Shown here: positions 43,850 through 52,936 of the stretch, one piece after another
How the letters are laid out: each line of letters begins with the position of its first letter
How positions within the stretch are numbered: position 1 is the stretch's first letter
NCBI RefSeq assembly: GCF_017309955.1
Contig: NZ_CP021247.1
Coordinates: 2,009,001-2,073,000 of the forward strand
Reading direction: 5' to 3'
DNA length: 64,000 bases
Source of the DNA: Novosphingobium sp. KA1
Lineage (GTDB): Bacteria > Pseudomonadota > Alphaproteobacteria > Sphingomonadales > Sphingomonadaceae
Notes under the pieces: generated by a model
The model's database searches: none
What the model was told of the DNA's origin: nothing
Seen by the model: the letters and a program-made list of their open reading frames with translations, nothing else
Made by a program: the position numbers and the translations under genes

Positions 43850-44331
43850 CAGTCGGCGCCGCCCAGCATCAGGGGTTCATCGCCGGCAAATGCATCGCTG
43901 AAGGTCGCGGTGACGCCGGCAAAGGCATCGGTAAAATCGGGTTCGGGCAGCGTGGTGATATCGTAGCCGCTGCCGTCCGCGCGCAGGTTCACCAGCACGC
44001 TTTCGGTGAGGTCGATCGAGAATTCCACGTCGGCCGTGTCCGCATCGAGCAGCTGCGCTTCGAATCCGAATGGCTGGCTGTCCGGCTTGCGCAGCAGGGC
44101 CGGCTGTTCGCGCTGGATCCACGCCAGCAGGGGCACGATGATGTCGTTGGCATCGCCCGCGTAGTCCATGAAGAGCGCCTTCACGGTATAGCCATAGGCG
44201 AACGACAGCGTGGCAGAGCGGCGCGCGTTCACGGTGCCGCTCTCGATGTAGATCTGCAGCTTGTCCGGGTGGACCTTCAGGTAGGGGATATAGGCGGTGA
44301 GCCAGCGGCGCAGCCTATCGGCCTTCTGCAT
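43849..44331 (-). CDS. R: Tail completion protein, P2 gpR
   Basis: A 160-residue protein (P2 gpR is 155). It starts MQKADRLRRWLTAYIPYLKVHPDKLQIYI, the family signature. It acts with S at the head-tail joining end of the tail. Its start lies 17 bases inside the end of the nested lipoprotein gene. Confidence 0.88.
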   Translation of the reverse strand: MQKADRLRRWLTAYIPYLKVHPDKLQIYIESGTVNARRSATLSFAYGYTVKALFMDYAGDANDIIVPLLAWIQREQPALLRKPDSQPFGFEAQLLDADTADVEFSIDLTESVLVNLRADGSGYDITTLPEPDFTDAFAGVTATFSDAFAGDEPLMLGGAD

Positions 44332-44617
44332 CGGGGCCTCCCATCGCGGTGCGGACTTGTGCCTGGAGTTCGATCAGCGCCGCGCGGATCTGGCCGGCGA
44401 CGTCATAGAGCGCGGTTAGGCTATTATGGGCGTCGGCGCCGTCCATGGTTCCGGCGCTATTGCGCTGCACCCTGGGCAGCGGCGCCGGCGGCGCCAGCAG
44501 GGCTGGCGACACCCGTGCCGTTCGCGACGTCGGCTGCGCGGTCGAGCAGGCCGACGCCATCAGCATCAATGCAGACATTGCGATAGACCGGGCGTTCAAC
44601 GACCTTCTGGCTTTCAT
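44315..44617 (-). CDS. Nested o-spanin lipoprotein (Rz1/LysC-like)
   Basis: A 100-residue frame starting MKARRSLNARSIAMSALML at 44,617 with an AGGGA ribosome site. A lipoprotein signal ends in ASAC (Cys24), followed by a short Pro-rich mature stretch (ALLAPPAPLP), the classic Rz1 layout. About half of it lies out of frame inside the i-spanin gene, as in lambda Rz/Rz1 and P2 lysB/lysC. The C-terminal 43 residues extend past the i-spanin stop. It would span to the outer membrane and complete lysis with the i-spanin. Confidence 0.7.
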   Translation of the reverse strand: MKARRSLNARSIAMSALMLMASACSTAQPTSRTARVSPALLAPPAPLPRVQRNSAGTMDGADAHNSLTALYDVAGQIRAALIELQAQVRTAMGGPDAEGR

Positions 44618-44855
44618 GGTAGATTTCCCTGACACTGGCCTGCCGGGTGTATTCGGCGGCCTGGCTGCGTTCGGTGGAGGCGTCGATCTGGCCCTGCAGT
44701 CTGGCGCGCACCGCTTCGGCGGCATCGTCCGCGCGCTTCCGGGCGGCCTGTTCCTGTGCGGCGCCGACGTGCGTGCCGTAGAAGAAACCGCCGATGCCGG
44801 CGGCGCACGAAGCGAGCGCGCCGGCAAGAGCGAGGTGGCCAAGACCGAGCGTCAC
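44457..44855 (-). CDS. i-spanin (Rz/LysB-like)
   Basis: A 132-residue protein with an N-terminal membrane anchor (LALAGALASCAAGIGGFFYG), a periplasmic helical region (residues 35-85) and the C-terminal text VYRNVCIDADGVGLLDRAAD found in Rz-like spanins. It lies behind the endolysin with a 4-base overlap and contains part of the nested lipoprotein gene in another frame. Confidence 0.75.
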   Translation of the reverse strand: MTLGLGHLALAGALASCAAGIGGFFYGTHVGAAQEQAARKRADDAAEAVRARLQGQIDASTERSQAAEYTRQASVREIYHESQKVVERPVYRNVCIDADGVGLLDRAADVANGTGVASPAGAAGAAAQGAAQ

Positions 44856-45451
44856 GCCCAGCCTGCCTTGATCAGCGCCGACTGGATGCGATCGGCATAA
44901 GTGGCGATATCATCGGCCCGGTCGGTGCCGTTGATGATGCGGCGGGCCATGATGAATTCGGAATGGGTGCCGGTGGGGCTGACGTAGTCTGCCAGCTTGC
45001 GCCCGGTGAACGCCCCGGCCTCCATGCCCATGATCAGGATCCGCACCGAGATATCGGGTTCGAGCGCGCGATCGAAGTTCCTGAGCAGGGTGCCGCCGAG
45101 GCCAAGGGCCTTGTCCGCCCATTCGTAGTTGCGATCCCACGTCAGCTGGACGAGCCCGCGCCCGTACTGCGACTGGCCGTACTTGCCGGGGACGGCATAG
45201 GGTTTGCCTCTGCCGAGCCCCCATTCGCGCTGCGGCTTGAAGCGGGCTTCGTGCCAGGCGGTGGCAAGGGCATAGGCCATCCAGCTGGCCGGCCAGAGGG
45301 CACCGGCGACAAGGATGGCGTTGACGATGTTGACCTGGGCCTGCGTCAACGAGCCGGTGACGCTGCGCAGCGCGGCGAAGAAGGCATCGGGCGAGACAAG
45401 CGCGCGGCGGCGCGGCGCGCTTACGGTCCGGGGGCTGGCTTTGGTGGCCAT
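44852..45451 (-). CDS. Endolysin, GH19 chitinase-like
   Basis: A 199-residue muramidase-type endolysin. The catalytic region reads ATAWHEARFKP, with Glu as proton donor, then YGRGLVQLTWDRNYEWADKAL and ARRIINGTDRADDIA, all typical of GH19-like phage lysins. The ATG at 45,451 has an AAGGA site upstream; the longer in-frame reading adds arginine-rich noise. There is no signal peptide, so export depends on the holin. Confidence 0.87.
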   Translation of the reverse strand: MATKASPRTVSAPRRRALVSPDAFFAALRSVTGSLTQAQVNIVNAILVAGALWPASWMAYALATAWHEARFKPQREWGLGRGKPYAVPGKYGQSQYGRGLVQLTWDRNYEWADKALGLGGTLLRNFDRALEPDISVRILIMGMEAGAFTGRKLADYVSPTGTHSEFIMARRIINGTDRADDIATYADRIQSALIKAGWA

Positions 45452-45456
45452 GGCGA

Positions 45457-45792
45457 TCAGTCCTTTTTCGGGAGGAAGCGGTCTGCGAGGCGACCGGGGA
45501 GACTGGTGAGCGCATCGATCACCGCCCTGGAGACGCGCGGGGTGGCGTCGAAGGCGAGCAGGGCGATGGCAAAGGCGATCGACTGGGCGACAAAGCCGTT
45601 CCAGTCCGTCACGGCGACGATCGCGAGCGTGGCGTAATAGCTGACCGTGGAGCCCACTGCCCACTGCAGGAAGCGCTGGCGCCAGGGCAGACCGGGCTTC
45701 CAGGCCTGCGCGACGGCCGAGCCGATCAGCGAGGGGCTGAGCGAGCCGACGAATTCAGCCGTGGTTTCAAGGATGCTGCGAAAGTCCGACAT
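45457..45792 (-). CDS. Holin-like membrane protein
   Basis: A 111-residue protein with two membrane segments (about residues 41-62 and 67-84) and a charged C-terminus ending in KKD. It lies directly before the endolysin. This matches holins of P2-like phages in size and position; the sequence family is not certain. Confidence 0.72.
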   Translation of the reverse strand: MSDFRSILETTAEFVGSLSPSLIGSAVAQAWKPGLPWRQRFLQWAVGSTVSYYATLAIVAVTDWNGFVAQSIAFAIALLAFDATPRVSRAVIDALTSLPGRLADRFLPKKD

Positions 45793-46020
45793 TCAAAGGC
45801 TCCAGAGTTGGACGAGGGGCAGCACTTGCGCGGTGCCGGCATCGGCCGAGGCCGGGACGATCACGACGGTGCCGAGGGGGAGGATGGGGCCGAGATCAGC
45901 CAGGCCGGGGTTCGCGTCGAGAACGCGCGCCAGATCGGCAATGCCAAGCCCGGCATCGCGCCAGAGCAAGAGGTCCAGCTTGTCGCCGGCCTTCGCGGTA
46001 AGGCGCTGCTGCGCGGCCAT
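45793..46020 (-). CDS. X: Tail protein X, LysM-like
   Basis: A 75-residue protein (P2 gpX is 67) with a LysM-like core: LTAKAGDKLDLLLWRD ... VLDANPGLADLGPILPLGTVVIVP. It is needed for tail assembly. Its start overlaps the L stop (TGATG). Confidence 0.9.
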   Translation of the reverse strand: MAAQQRLTAKAGDKLDLLLWRDAGLGIADLARVLDANPGLADLGPILPLGTVVIVPASADAGTAQVLPLVQLWSL

Positions 46021-46502
46021 CAGATCAGGTCGACCGTGGTGCGGGGCTTGCCGAGGATGTCACGCACGGCGTGGATGGCATCGCGGCGCAGATCGCCGAT
46101 CGAGGCGGTGAGATCCTCGCCCTGCGCATTGCCGGCGGCCGTCGTGTCAAAGTCGCGGTGGCGTTCGACCAGCTCGGCCTTGGCGTAGAGGGCGACCGCG
46201 CGCTGATAGCGGATCAACTGCACGCTCTGGCCATCCAGCTGTTCGGCCGGGACACTGGCCAGCGTGGCATAGCCGCCTGCCTTGCAGGCGGCGGCATAGG
46301 CGGCAAGGTCGTTGCCCACGGTCATGATCGCGCCGAGGATCGCCGCGCGCAGCCGCGCCGGCGTGATGCTGGTCGGGATCCGGGCGTCTTCGCGCACGGC
46401 AGCGGGATCGACGTCGGGGAAAAAGCCGTCGTTGATGACGGCCTGTTCCGTCGACGGCGACTGTTCGATCTCGGTAGAGGGCGGTAGCGATACGAAAGAC
46501 AT
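46020..46502 (-). CDS. L: Head completion protein, P2 gpL
   Basis: A 160-residue protein (P2 gpL is 169). The text FFPDVDPAAVREDARIP and QRAVALYAKAELVERHRDFDTT is typical. It seals the DNA-filled head before tail joining. The 118-base gap upstream holds no clear feature. Confidence 0.88.
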   Translation of the reverse strand: MSFVSLPPSTEIEQSPSTEQAVINDGFFPDVDPAAVREDARIPTSITPARLRAAILGAIMTVGNDLAAYAAACKAGGYATLASVPAEQLDGQSVQLIRYQRAVALYAKAELVERHRDFDTTAAGNAQGEDLTASIGDLRRDAIHAVRDILGKPRTTVDLI

Positions 46503-46620
46503 GAGGGTCTCCGCGCACCCCGCCGGCTAACAGGGGTGGGGATCGGGGCAGATGGCGGCCCTGCGGCCCGAAGGCCTCCCGCATCGCGCGATCCGCCCCT
46601 GAGCGCCGGGGGCGAGCTTG

Positions 46621-47427
46621 TCAGGCGGCAGGACCGCCGGGTTCATTGTTCGTTGTGGGCGGGAAGGCGGCGAGGTTCGCAGCGATCAGCTTATCGGCTC
46701 GCTTGATGCGGTCCTTTACGCCGGCGCGGTCATTCAACCGCAGAGCCTCCCGCAGCGTATTGCGGGCAATCGTGAGGTGCAGGCGGGCGTTCGGACCTGC
46801 CTCCATGCCTTCGGCCTCGCGCAGTTCCTCGATCCCCAGAGCCTTGAGCAGCTTGGCGCGGATCTCGTCGTGCATGTCGCAATCGGCCGTCAGTTCGGCG
46901 ACGCGCTCAAGAATTTCGAGGGGGAACGGCGTGTCGAGTTTGTGCGCCTTGTCCGCAGCGTTGGCGATATTTTCGGTAACGACGGCGGCTGCATCGCGGT
47001 GATAGCGCGCGGGCATCGCGACCTTGTGGCGCAGGATGAAGGGGACCAGATCGAGCGCCTGGCTGAATTGGCCAATGTCGATCAGCCAGACCATGCAGGT
47101 TGGCAGGACGGTGGCAGCAACCCCGGTGCCGACGCCGGCATCGGCTGCGACCAGCCCTTCAATCCACGCGGCATATTCCGGCAGCATTTCGCGCTTGGCC
47201 GCTATCTTGCGGTCAATCGAAGAAATAGCCTTCAGGCGGCGGATGTCATGTGTGAGGCGTAGCGCCATTTCTTTGGCGGCGCGTTCGGCAGGCGATGCCG
47301 AATTCGCCCCCGCTGCCGAGGGAGGAGCAGCAGCGAGGGCGACGGCCACCCCGCGAACAGGCGCAGCCGCTGCGGTGACAGTCTGGGCAGCGAGGATGCG
47401 ATCACGCTTACGACGAGCGAGGCTCAT
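46621..47427 (-). CDS. M: Terminase small subunit, P2 gpM
   Basis: A 268-residue protein (P2 gpM is 247). The conserved centre reads CMVWLIDIGQFSQALDLVPFILRH. It carries the cos-cutting endonuclease activity with gpP. There are Ala-rich N- and Pro-rich C-terminal extensions. Confidence 0.88.
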   Translation of the reverse strand: MSLARRKRDRILAAQTVTAAAAPVRGVAVALAAAPPSAAGANSASPAERAAKEMALRLTHDIRRLKAISSIDRKIAAKREMLPEYAAWIEGLVAADAGVGTGVAATVLPTCMVWLIDIGQFSQALDLVPFILRHKVAMPARYHRDAAAVVTENIANAADKAHKLDTPFPLEILERVAELTADCDMHDEIRAKLLKALGIEELREAEGMEAGPNARLHLTIARNTLREALRLNDRAGVKDRIKRADKLIAANLAAFPPTTNNEPGGPAA

Positions 47428-47469
47428 GGTCGTTTCCTGTTCGTGGGGTGGGTTTCAGGGAGGGGAGGA

Positions 47470-48588
47470 TCAGCCGGGCTTCTTGCCCATCACCACGTTC
47501 TCAGCGAGCGCGCAGCGGCCGTAGTCTTCGACCACGTAATCCTCATTCACCGACTCGTAGTTCTCGATCTGGTCGAGCGCGGGCTCGTCCTTGATCTGAC
47601 GGCGGCGAGTTTCTTCCTGCACGTAGATTGCGAGGTTATCGAGGCTGGTGACCAGCATCGACGTCTCGGGGAAGAACGGCACGATGACGGCGCGCTTGCC
47701 GCCCAGCTGCATCGGTAGCGTCAGGATGCGGTGCGCGGCTTCACGCTCGGTCGCGGTATCGCCGGCCGCCTGCAGCAGGTTCAGATACTTGTCCTTCACC
47801 AGCTTCCAGCCAACGATCACGACAAGGTCGGTATCGCCACGGTTCCACGGGTCGAGCAGATCGAGCATGTCGAAGGCCAGAGCGTCGAGGTTGGCGAAGT
47901 CCGCCTTGGCAGTGGCGACGTTGGTCGCGTCCGGATCGACGACTTCGACGCCGGCAGCGACATAAATCGCCTTGGTGCCGGTAGCCGGGTTTTCGCCTTC
48001 GGCGGGCGCATAGGTGCTCAGTTCGCCGTCATCGATCACGCGGTCAGGCGCGGAGGTACGGATCTTGTGCAGCCAGCCTTCGTTTACGTCCTGCAGCAGC
48101 GGATTGGCGGTGCGATCGGTGGTTGCAGCTGCCGAAGTGCCGTTGAAGCCGATCATGATCCGGTCGCGGCCCTGCTGCTTCAGGATGACGTCGCGCAGGA
48201 GGGTCTGGAAATTGGGCTTGTGCCGCCACTGATCCAGCTTGGCGTAGGGGATCGCGTGGTCGAAGTTGGTCTGGCGGCAGAAGTAACCGCCGTCGTCCGA
48301 GGTGTCGGTGGGATCGGTAGGCGTGCGGCGTTCGCCGGCCTTGGTGTTGGTTCGGCCTGCGAGCGGACGGGTGACGCCCACGCCGACCCTATCGCCGGCC
48401 TGCGCCAGAACCATGTTGATGGAGATCTGCTGCAGGAAGTCGCTCGACTCCTGAATTTTTTCTTCGAGCGTCTGTTCGACCGCCGGGGCAACACTGAACT
48501 TGGCGACGATGTCTTCGGCGTCGATGCCGTTCAGCAGCGCAATCTGGCTGACGTAGGCTTTGAACTTGGCGCGGGTCTCTTTACGCAT
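47470..48588 (-). CDS. N: Major capsid protein, P2 gpN
   Basis: A 372-residue protein (P2 gpN is 357). It starts MRKETRAKFKAYVSQIALLNG and carries the conserved block KPNFQTLLRDVILKQQGRDRI and FNGTSAA. It has the HK97 fold by family. Confidence 0.93.
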   Translation of the reverse strand: MRKETRAKFKAYVSQIALLNGIDAEDIVAKFSVAPAVEQTLEEKIQESSDFLQQISINMVLAQAGDRVGVGVTRPLAGRTNTKAGERRTPTDPTDTSDDGGYFCRQTNFDHAIPYAKLDQWRHKPNFQTLLRDVILKQQGRDRIMIGFNGTSAAATTDRTANPLLQDVNEGWLHKIRTSAPDRVIDDGELSTYAPAEGENPATGTKAIYVAAGVEVVDPDATNVATAKADFANLDALAFDMLDLLDPWNRGDTDLVVIVGWKLVKDKYLNLLQAAGDTATEREAAHRILTLPMQLGGKRAVIVPFFPETSMLVTSLDNLAIYVQEETRRRQIKDEPALDQIENYESVNEDYVVEDYGRCALAENVVMGKKPG

Positions 48589-48632
48589 GAGCGAGGGGCT
48601 CCAGTGAGGGCAGGGGCAGGCGGATCGGGAGG

Positions 48633-49454
48633 TCAGCAGTCGGTGACGATTGCGCCGGTGCTACCGTCGCCGCCGGTAGCCAGCGTGCGGGTGAAGCCTT
48701 TCGGCTGTTCGGTGCTGGCGAGTTTGGTTTCGAGGGTGTCGAAGCGGGCCGTCAGTTCGGTGACGGCATCGTTGGCCACCTTGGTTGCGGCGGCGATCTG
48801 CGTGCCGATGCTTTCGCCCATCGCCTTGGTGAATGCCTGGACATCAAAGGTGTTGTCATTGGCGGGCTGTGCGGGCGGCGTGACCGGCTCGTCCTTCTTT
48901 TCCTTGCGGAAGAACGACAGCAGCGAACGGCCGATGCTTTCGCCGATCGCGGCGCTGTCGAGCGGTTCAGCGTGGAGTTCGATCACGGTTTCGCAGGCGC
49001 TGGTGAAGACGTTCGGGCGTGACATGGCCGCGAACTTCAGCGGCTCGGTGCCCAGCGATGCCGGGGTGTCGGTGATGGCAAGACCAACGAGGTAGGCCTT
49101 GCCTTCACCGGCGAAGTTCGGGTGGATTTCGCAGCTGGTGAACAGCTTCTGGCCGGCCTTGTTGATTTCCAGCAGCTGATCATTGGCTTCGATCTCGGCA
49201 TAGAGCGCGAGGAGCGTCTTCTTTTCACCGTTGATGGTGAGTTCGACTTCCTGCGCCTTGAGCGAGAGAACCTTGCCGTAGGAGTTGAACGGCCGGTCGG
49301 GGCTGTAGCCGGCGATATGTTCGCAGTTGATGGTCGCGGTGTAAGTGGCCGGATCATAGCCGGCCGCCATCTGCTCTATCCATTCGCGCTCGATGGTGCG
49401 GCCATCGACGGTGGCGCCTTCGACGGCGACGCGGAAAAACTTGCTCTTGGCCAT
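48633..49454 (-). CDS. O: Capsid scaffold-protease, P2 gpO
   Basis: A 273-residue protein (P2 gpO is 284). The N-terminal half is a serine protease (TINCEHIAGYSP with the catalytic His, later KLFTSCEIHPNF and ITDTPAS). The C-terminal half is scaffold with coiled coil. It opens the long O-to-S unit; an Ogr-type dyad lies upstream, shared with the divergent terminase gene. Confidence 0.9.
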   Translation of the reverse strand: MAKSKFFRVAVEGATVDGRTIEREWIEQMAAGYDPATYTATINCEHIAGYSPDRPFNSYGKVLSLKAQEVELTINGEKKTLLALYAEIEANDQLLEINKAGQKLFTSCEIHPNFAGEGKAYLVGLAITDTPASLGTEPLKFAAMSRPNVFTSACETVIELHAEPLDSAAIGESIGRSLLSFFRKEKKDEPVTPPAQPANDNTFDVQAFTKAMGESIGTQIAAATKVANDAVTELTARFDTLETKLASTEQPKGFTRTLATGGDGSTGAIVTDC

Positions 49455-49546
49455 GATCGGTTCCGGTTTCCTGTGATGCTCGGCGCCGGGGCGCAGCGGT
49501 GTCAGGAGCCAAAAGGGCGGGTCTGGCGCGTTCTCTCAAGGGGCAG

Positions 49547-49572
49547 CATTTGGCCGGGTGCCCGTCCAAATG
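49547..49572. promoter_or_regulatory. Ogr-type activator dyad between O and P
   Basis: Perfect CATTTGG-N12-CCAAATG, identical in its arms to the dyad before V. It is centred about 58 bases before the terminase start and 105 before O, so it may serve both directions. Confidence 0.72.
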
Positions 49573-49616
49573 GATGGCGGTGCTTGGACGCAAAAACGCG
49601 CGGCATGGTCGCCTGC

Positions 49617-51470
49617 ATGACCACGAACGCGCCCCTTCCAGACCCGCTGGCTTCCACATGGAAGTTCGACCCGCGTCGCCATGCCCGTAGCCTGTACTGG
49701 CGCGGGTGGGGCGTGACGCAGATTGCCGACGAATTCGCGCTGCATGGCGTGACGAACGACCAGGGCAAACCCATCCCGCGTCCCACGATTGAATCGTGGC
49801 GCCAGCGCGACAAGTGGGACGATGCGCCGTCGATCAAGAAGATCGAGGACGGCCTTGAAATTCGCCTGCTGACGCTGATCGCAAAGGAGAAGAAGACCAG
49901 CGGCGACCTCGTGGAGATCGACTCTCTACGCAAGGGCGTGGAGAGCGCCGCGCGGGTGCGGCGCTACGAGGCTCCAGGCGGCCATAGCGGCGACCTCAAC
50001 GAAAAGGTCGCCAATCGCAACGCCGGGCCGCGCAAGGCGCCGAAGAAGAACCATTTCACCGAAGAGCAGGCCGAGGAACTCAAGCGCATCTTCCTTGACG
50101 GGTGCTTCGATTATCAGGTGCGCTGGTGGGAGGAGAAGGATCAGCGCACCCGCATGATCCTGAAATCGCGCCAGATCGGCGCGACCTACTTCTTCGCCTT
50201 CGAAGCGCTCATGGATGCGATCGAGACCGGACGTAACCAGATCTTCCTGTCAGCCTCGAAAGCGCAGGCGCACCAGTTCCGGTCCTACATCGTCAGCTTT
50301 GCCAAGCTGGTGGGCGTATCGCTGGCAGGTGACCCGATGGTCATCACGTCCGATCTGCGCCCGCCGGAGGAGGCCGGGGCCGAACTGCACTTCCTTGGCA
50401 CGAATTTCCGCACCGCGCAGGGCCGCAGCGGCAATTTCTACTTCGACGAGTTCTTCTGGGTCCATTCGTTCGAGGAATTGAACAAGGTCGCCTCCGGCAT
50501 GGCGACGCACAAGAAGTGGCGAAAAACCTACTTCTCGACGCCATCGACCATCGCGCACCCTGCCTATCCGTACTGGACCGGCGAGCGTCGCAACAAGCGC
50601 AGAAAAAAGGCCGACAGGATCGAGATCGATGTAAGCCATGAAGCGCTTGCCGCCGGCAGTGTCGGGCCGGATCGTGTCTGGCGCCATATCGTCAACATCC
50701 GCGATGCCGACCTCGCAGGCTGCGACCTGTTCGATATCGAAGAACTTGAAGACGAATATGCGGCCGACGAGTTCGCGAATCTCTACATGTGCGAATTCGT
50801 TGACGACAGCCTGTCGGCCTTCAAGTTCAACGACCTGATCGCCTGCGGTTGTGACAGCTTGGTCGAATGGGAAGACTTCAACCCAGAAGCCGCGCGCCCT
50901 TACGGCGAGCGGCCGGTCTGGGCGGGGTATGATCCGCAGTCGAGCGAGACCGGCGACAATGCGGCGCTGGTGATCGCGGCGCCGCCGCTGTCGGAGGGCG
51001 GGACGTTTCGCATCCTCGAGCGCTATCCGCTTCGCGGACAAGACTTCGAAGAACAGGCGGCTTTCATCCAAGCGATGCTGGGCCGGTACAACTGCACCTA
51101 TCTGGGCATTGACGCGACAGGCGTGGGTGCTGGCGTGTATCAGCTGCTGGCGAAGCCCGGCGTCATGCCGGGCTGTTCCGTCGCCAAGATCGAATACTCG
51201 CTGGAAGTGAAGGCGGGCATGATCATGAAGGCGCAGAACGTAATCCGGCGCGGGCGCCTGGCTTTCGAGAGCAGCTACCTCGACATCGTATCGGCCTTCG
51301 TATCGATCAAGAAAACGCTGACCACCAGCGGGCGCAACGTGACCTTCAAGGCAGGGCGCGGCGGTGACGACGGCCACGCCGACATCGCGTGGGCGACCAT
51401 GCACATCCTCATGAACGAGCCGCTGGACGGCAAGGCAAAACCCAAGAGCACGATGGAGATTATCGAATGA
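49617..51470 (+). CDS. P: Terminase large subunit, P2 gpP
   Basis: A 617-residue terminase ATPase (P2 gpP is 590). An N-terminal helix-turn-helix (YWRGWGVTQIADEFALHG), a Walker A-like RQIGAT and Walker B NFYFDEFFW are visible. The C-terminal nuclease-like domain begins WAGYDPQSSETGDNAALVI. An ATG at 49,605 is an alternative start. It overlaps the portal gene by 4 bases. Confidence 0.93.
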   Translation: MTTNAPLPDPLASTWKFDPRRHARSLYWRGWGVTQIADEFALHGVTNDQGKPIPRPTIESWRQRDKWDDAPSIKKIEDGLEIRLLTLIAKEKKTSGDLVEIDSLRKGVESAARVRRYEAPGGHSGDLNEKVANRNAGPRKAPKKNHFTEEQAEELKRIFLDGCFDYQVRWWEEKDQRTRMILKSRQIGATYFFAFEALMDAIETGRNQIFLSASKAQAHQFRSYIVSFAKLVGVSLAGDPMVITSDLRPPEEAGAELHFLGTNFRTAQGRSGNFYFDEFFWVHSFEELNKVASGMATHKKWRKTYFSTPSTIAHPAYPYWTGERRNKRRKKADRIEIDVSHEALAAGSVGPDRVWRHIVNIRDADLAGCDLFDIEELEDEYAADEFANLYMCEFVDDSLSAFKFNDLIACGCDSLVEWEDFNPEAARPYGERPVWAGYDPQSSETGDNAALVIAAPPLSEGGTFRILERYPLRGQDFEEQAAFIQAMLGRYNCTYLGIDATGVGAGVYQLLAKPGVMPGCSVAKIEYSLEVKAGMIMKAQNVIRRGRLAFESSYLDIVSAFVSIKKTLTTSGRNVTFKAGRGGDDGHADIAWATMHILMNEPLDGKAKPKSTMEIIE

Positions 51471-52522
51471 GCAAGCGTAACCGTGCCCGCCGCATGAGCC
51501 GTCAGGAAACGGCGGAGGCATCGCAGGGTGCGATCGTCGCCAGCAACGATAATCGCAGTGAGGTGCATGCCTTCACGTTCGGGGATCCCGAGCCGGTGCT
51601 GAGCCGGGCGACCATGCTCGATATGCTGGAGTGCTACCACAATCAGCGCTGGTATGAGCCGCCGATCGCGCTGCATGGTCTTGCCCGTGCATTCCGGGCC
51701 TCGCCCCATCATTCCAGCGCGATCATCCTCAAGCGCAACATGCTGGCGGCAAGTCTGGAGCCCACCAAGTGGCTGAGCCGCGCCGCGTTCAAGGGCATGG
51801 CGCAGGACTATCTGGTGATGGGCAACGCCTATGGGCAGGAGGTTCGCAATCGTCTGGGTGGGCTGCTGCGCCTCGACCATGCGCTTGCGAAGTACGTGCG
51901 GCGCGGTGTGGAGCCGGGTCGCTTCTGGTGGGTTCCGGGGCATCAGCCCGAGGCAGAATTTGCGCCTGGCACTGTCCACCAGCTGATCGCGCCGGACGTC
52001 AATCAGGAAATCTATGGCGTGCCCGAGTACCTGTCGGCTCTGCAGTCCGCCCTGCTTAACGAGAACGCCACGCTATTCCGCCGGCGCTACTTCGAGAACG
52101 GGAGCCACGCCGGCTACATCATGCATGTGAACGGCGAGTTTGCCGATGGTGACGTCGACAAGATGCGCGAGGCGTTGAAGCGAGCGAAGGGGCCGGGCAA
52201 CTTCCGCAACCTGTTCATCCACTCGCCCAACGGCAAGGACGGGGGCATCAAGATCCTGCCGATCGCGGAGGCCGGGGCCAAGGACGAATTCCTTGGGATC
52301 AAGAACACGACGCGCGACGACGTGCTTGCCGCCCACCGCGTGCCGCCCCAGCTGCTGGGGATCGTGCCTGCCAACGCCGGCGGCTTTGGTGACGTGACCA
52401 AGGCGACCGACGCGTTCTTCGAATTGGAGATCGAGCCGCTCCAGTCCGTCTTCCTCGAACTGAACGATGCAGTGGGCGCCGAAGTTGTCCGGTTCCGGGA
52501 ACGGGTGAAGGCGGCGGCCTAA
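51467..52522 (+). CDS. Q: Portal protein, P2 gpQ
   Basis: A 351-residue portal (P2 gpQ is 344). It is recognised by YEPPIALHGLARAFRASPHHSSAI and NENATLFRRRYFENGSHAGYI. The ATG at 51,467 overlaps the terminase stop (ATGA) and gives the family's basic N-terminus. It is followed by a terminator and the likely cos region. Confidence 0.94.
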   Translation: MSKRNRARRMSRQETAEASQGAIVASNDNRSEVHAFTFGDPEPVLSRATMLDMLECYHNQRWYEPPIALHGLARAFRASPHHSSAIILKRNMLAASLEPTKWLSRAAFKGMAQDYLVMGNAYGQEVRNRLGGLLRLDHALAKYVRRGVEPGRFWWVPGHQPEAEFAPGTVHQLIAPDVNQEIYGVPEYLSALQSALLNENATLFRRRYFENGSHAGYIMHVNGEFADGDVDKMREALKRAKGPGNFRNLFIHSPNGKDGGIKILPIAEAGAKDEFLGIKNTTRDDVLAAHRVPPQLLGIVPANAGGFGDVTKATDAFFELEIEPLQSVFLELNDAVGAEVVRFRERVKAAA

Positions 52523-52542
52523 ACGGCCACAGGCGAAATCGG

Positions 52543-52572
52543 AAAGGGCGGCTCGGGAGGGCCGCCTTTTTT
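52543..52572 (+). terminator. Rho-independent terminator after portal gene
   Basis: AAAGGGCGGC, an 8-base loop, GCCGCC and six T residues: a textbook intrinsic terminator 20 bases after the Q stop. Confidence 0.88.
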
Positions 52573-52715
52573 GTATCCGGCGACGGCGAAAGATTGTTGC
52601 GCGGGGCACCGCGGCGATTCGGTGTGCCTGACCCCCTCGCCGGGGCCGAAAAATGGCGGAACCGCGTGGGGCGGCCACCCCCGACGGCAGGGGCGGGGCG
52701 GCACCCCCTCGCAAC

Positions 52716-52737
52716 GCGCTTTTCCCCCCACCTCGCC
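52716..52737. other. Likely cos site
   Basis: The reverse complement reads GGCGAGGTGGGGGGAAAAGC, close to the P2 cohesive end as I recall it (GGCGAGGCGGGGAAAGCAC). It lies just downstream of the portal gene, where P2 has cos. Non-coding sequence from 52,573 to 53,328 otherwise holds a repeat cluster but no gene. Confidence 0.55.
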
Positions 52738-52936
52738 CGCGCACTTTTCGTGTCGGTTTTGATGCAGTTGCGCTGACCGGGCCAACCCGGCCCAGCTCTA
52801 AGGCCCCAGTGGGTAAACGAGGGTCGATGCGTTGATGCATTCTGATGCAGCTGGAGGGGGGCTTTCCCCAAAGATCCGAGGGACGAAAAAATTCGCGCGC
52901 AGCCGGTCCGCCACTGAGGGAGGGGGGCGGGAAAAC

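Noticed and set aside
49122..49616. Upstream extension of the terminase frame.
   Set aside because: It overlaps gene O on the other strand and lacks terminase text before about 49,605.
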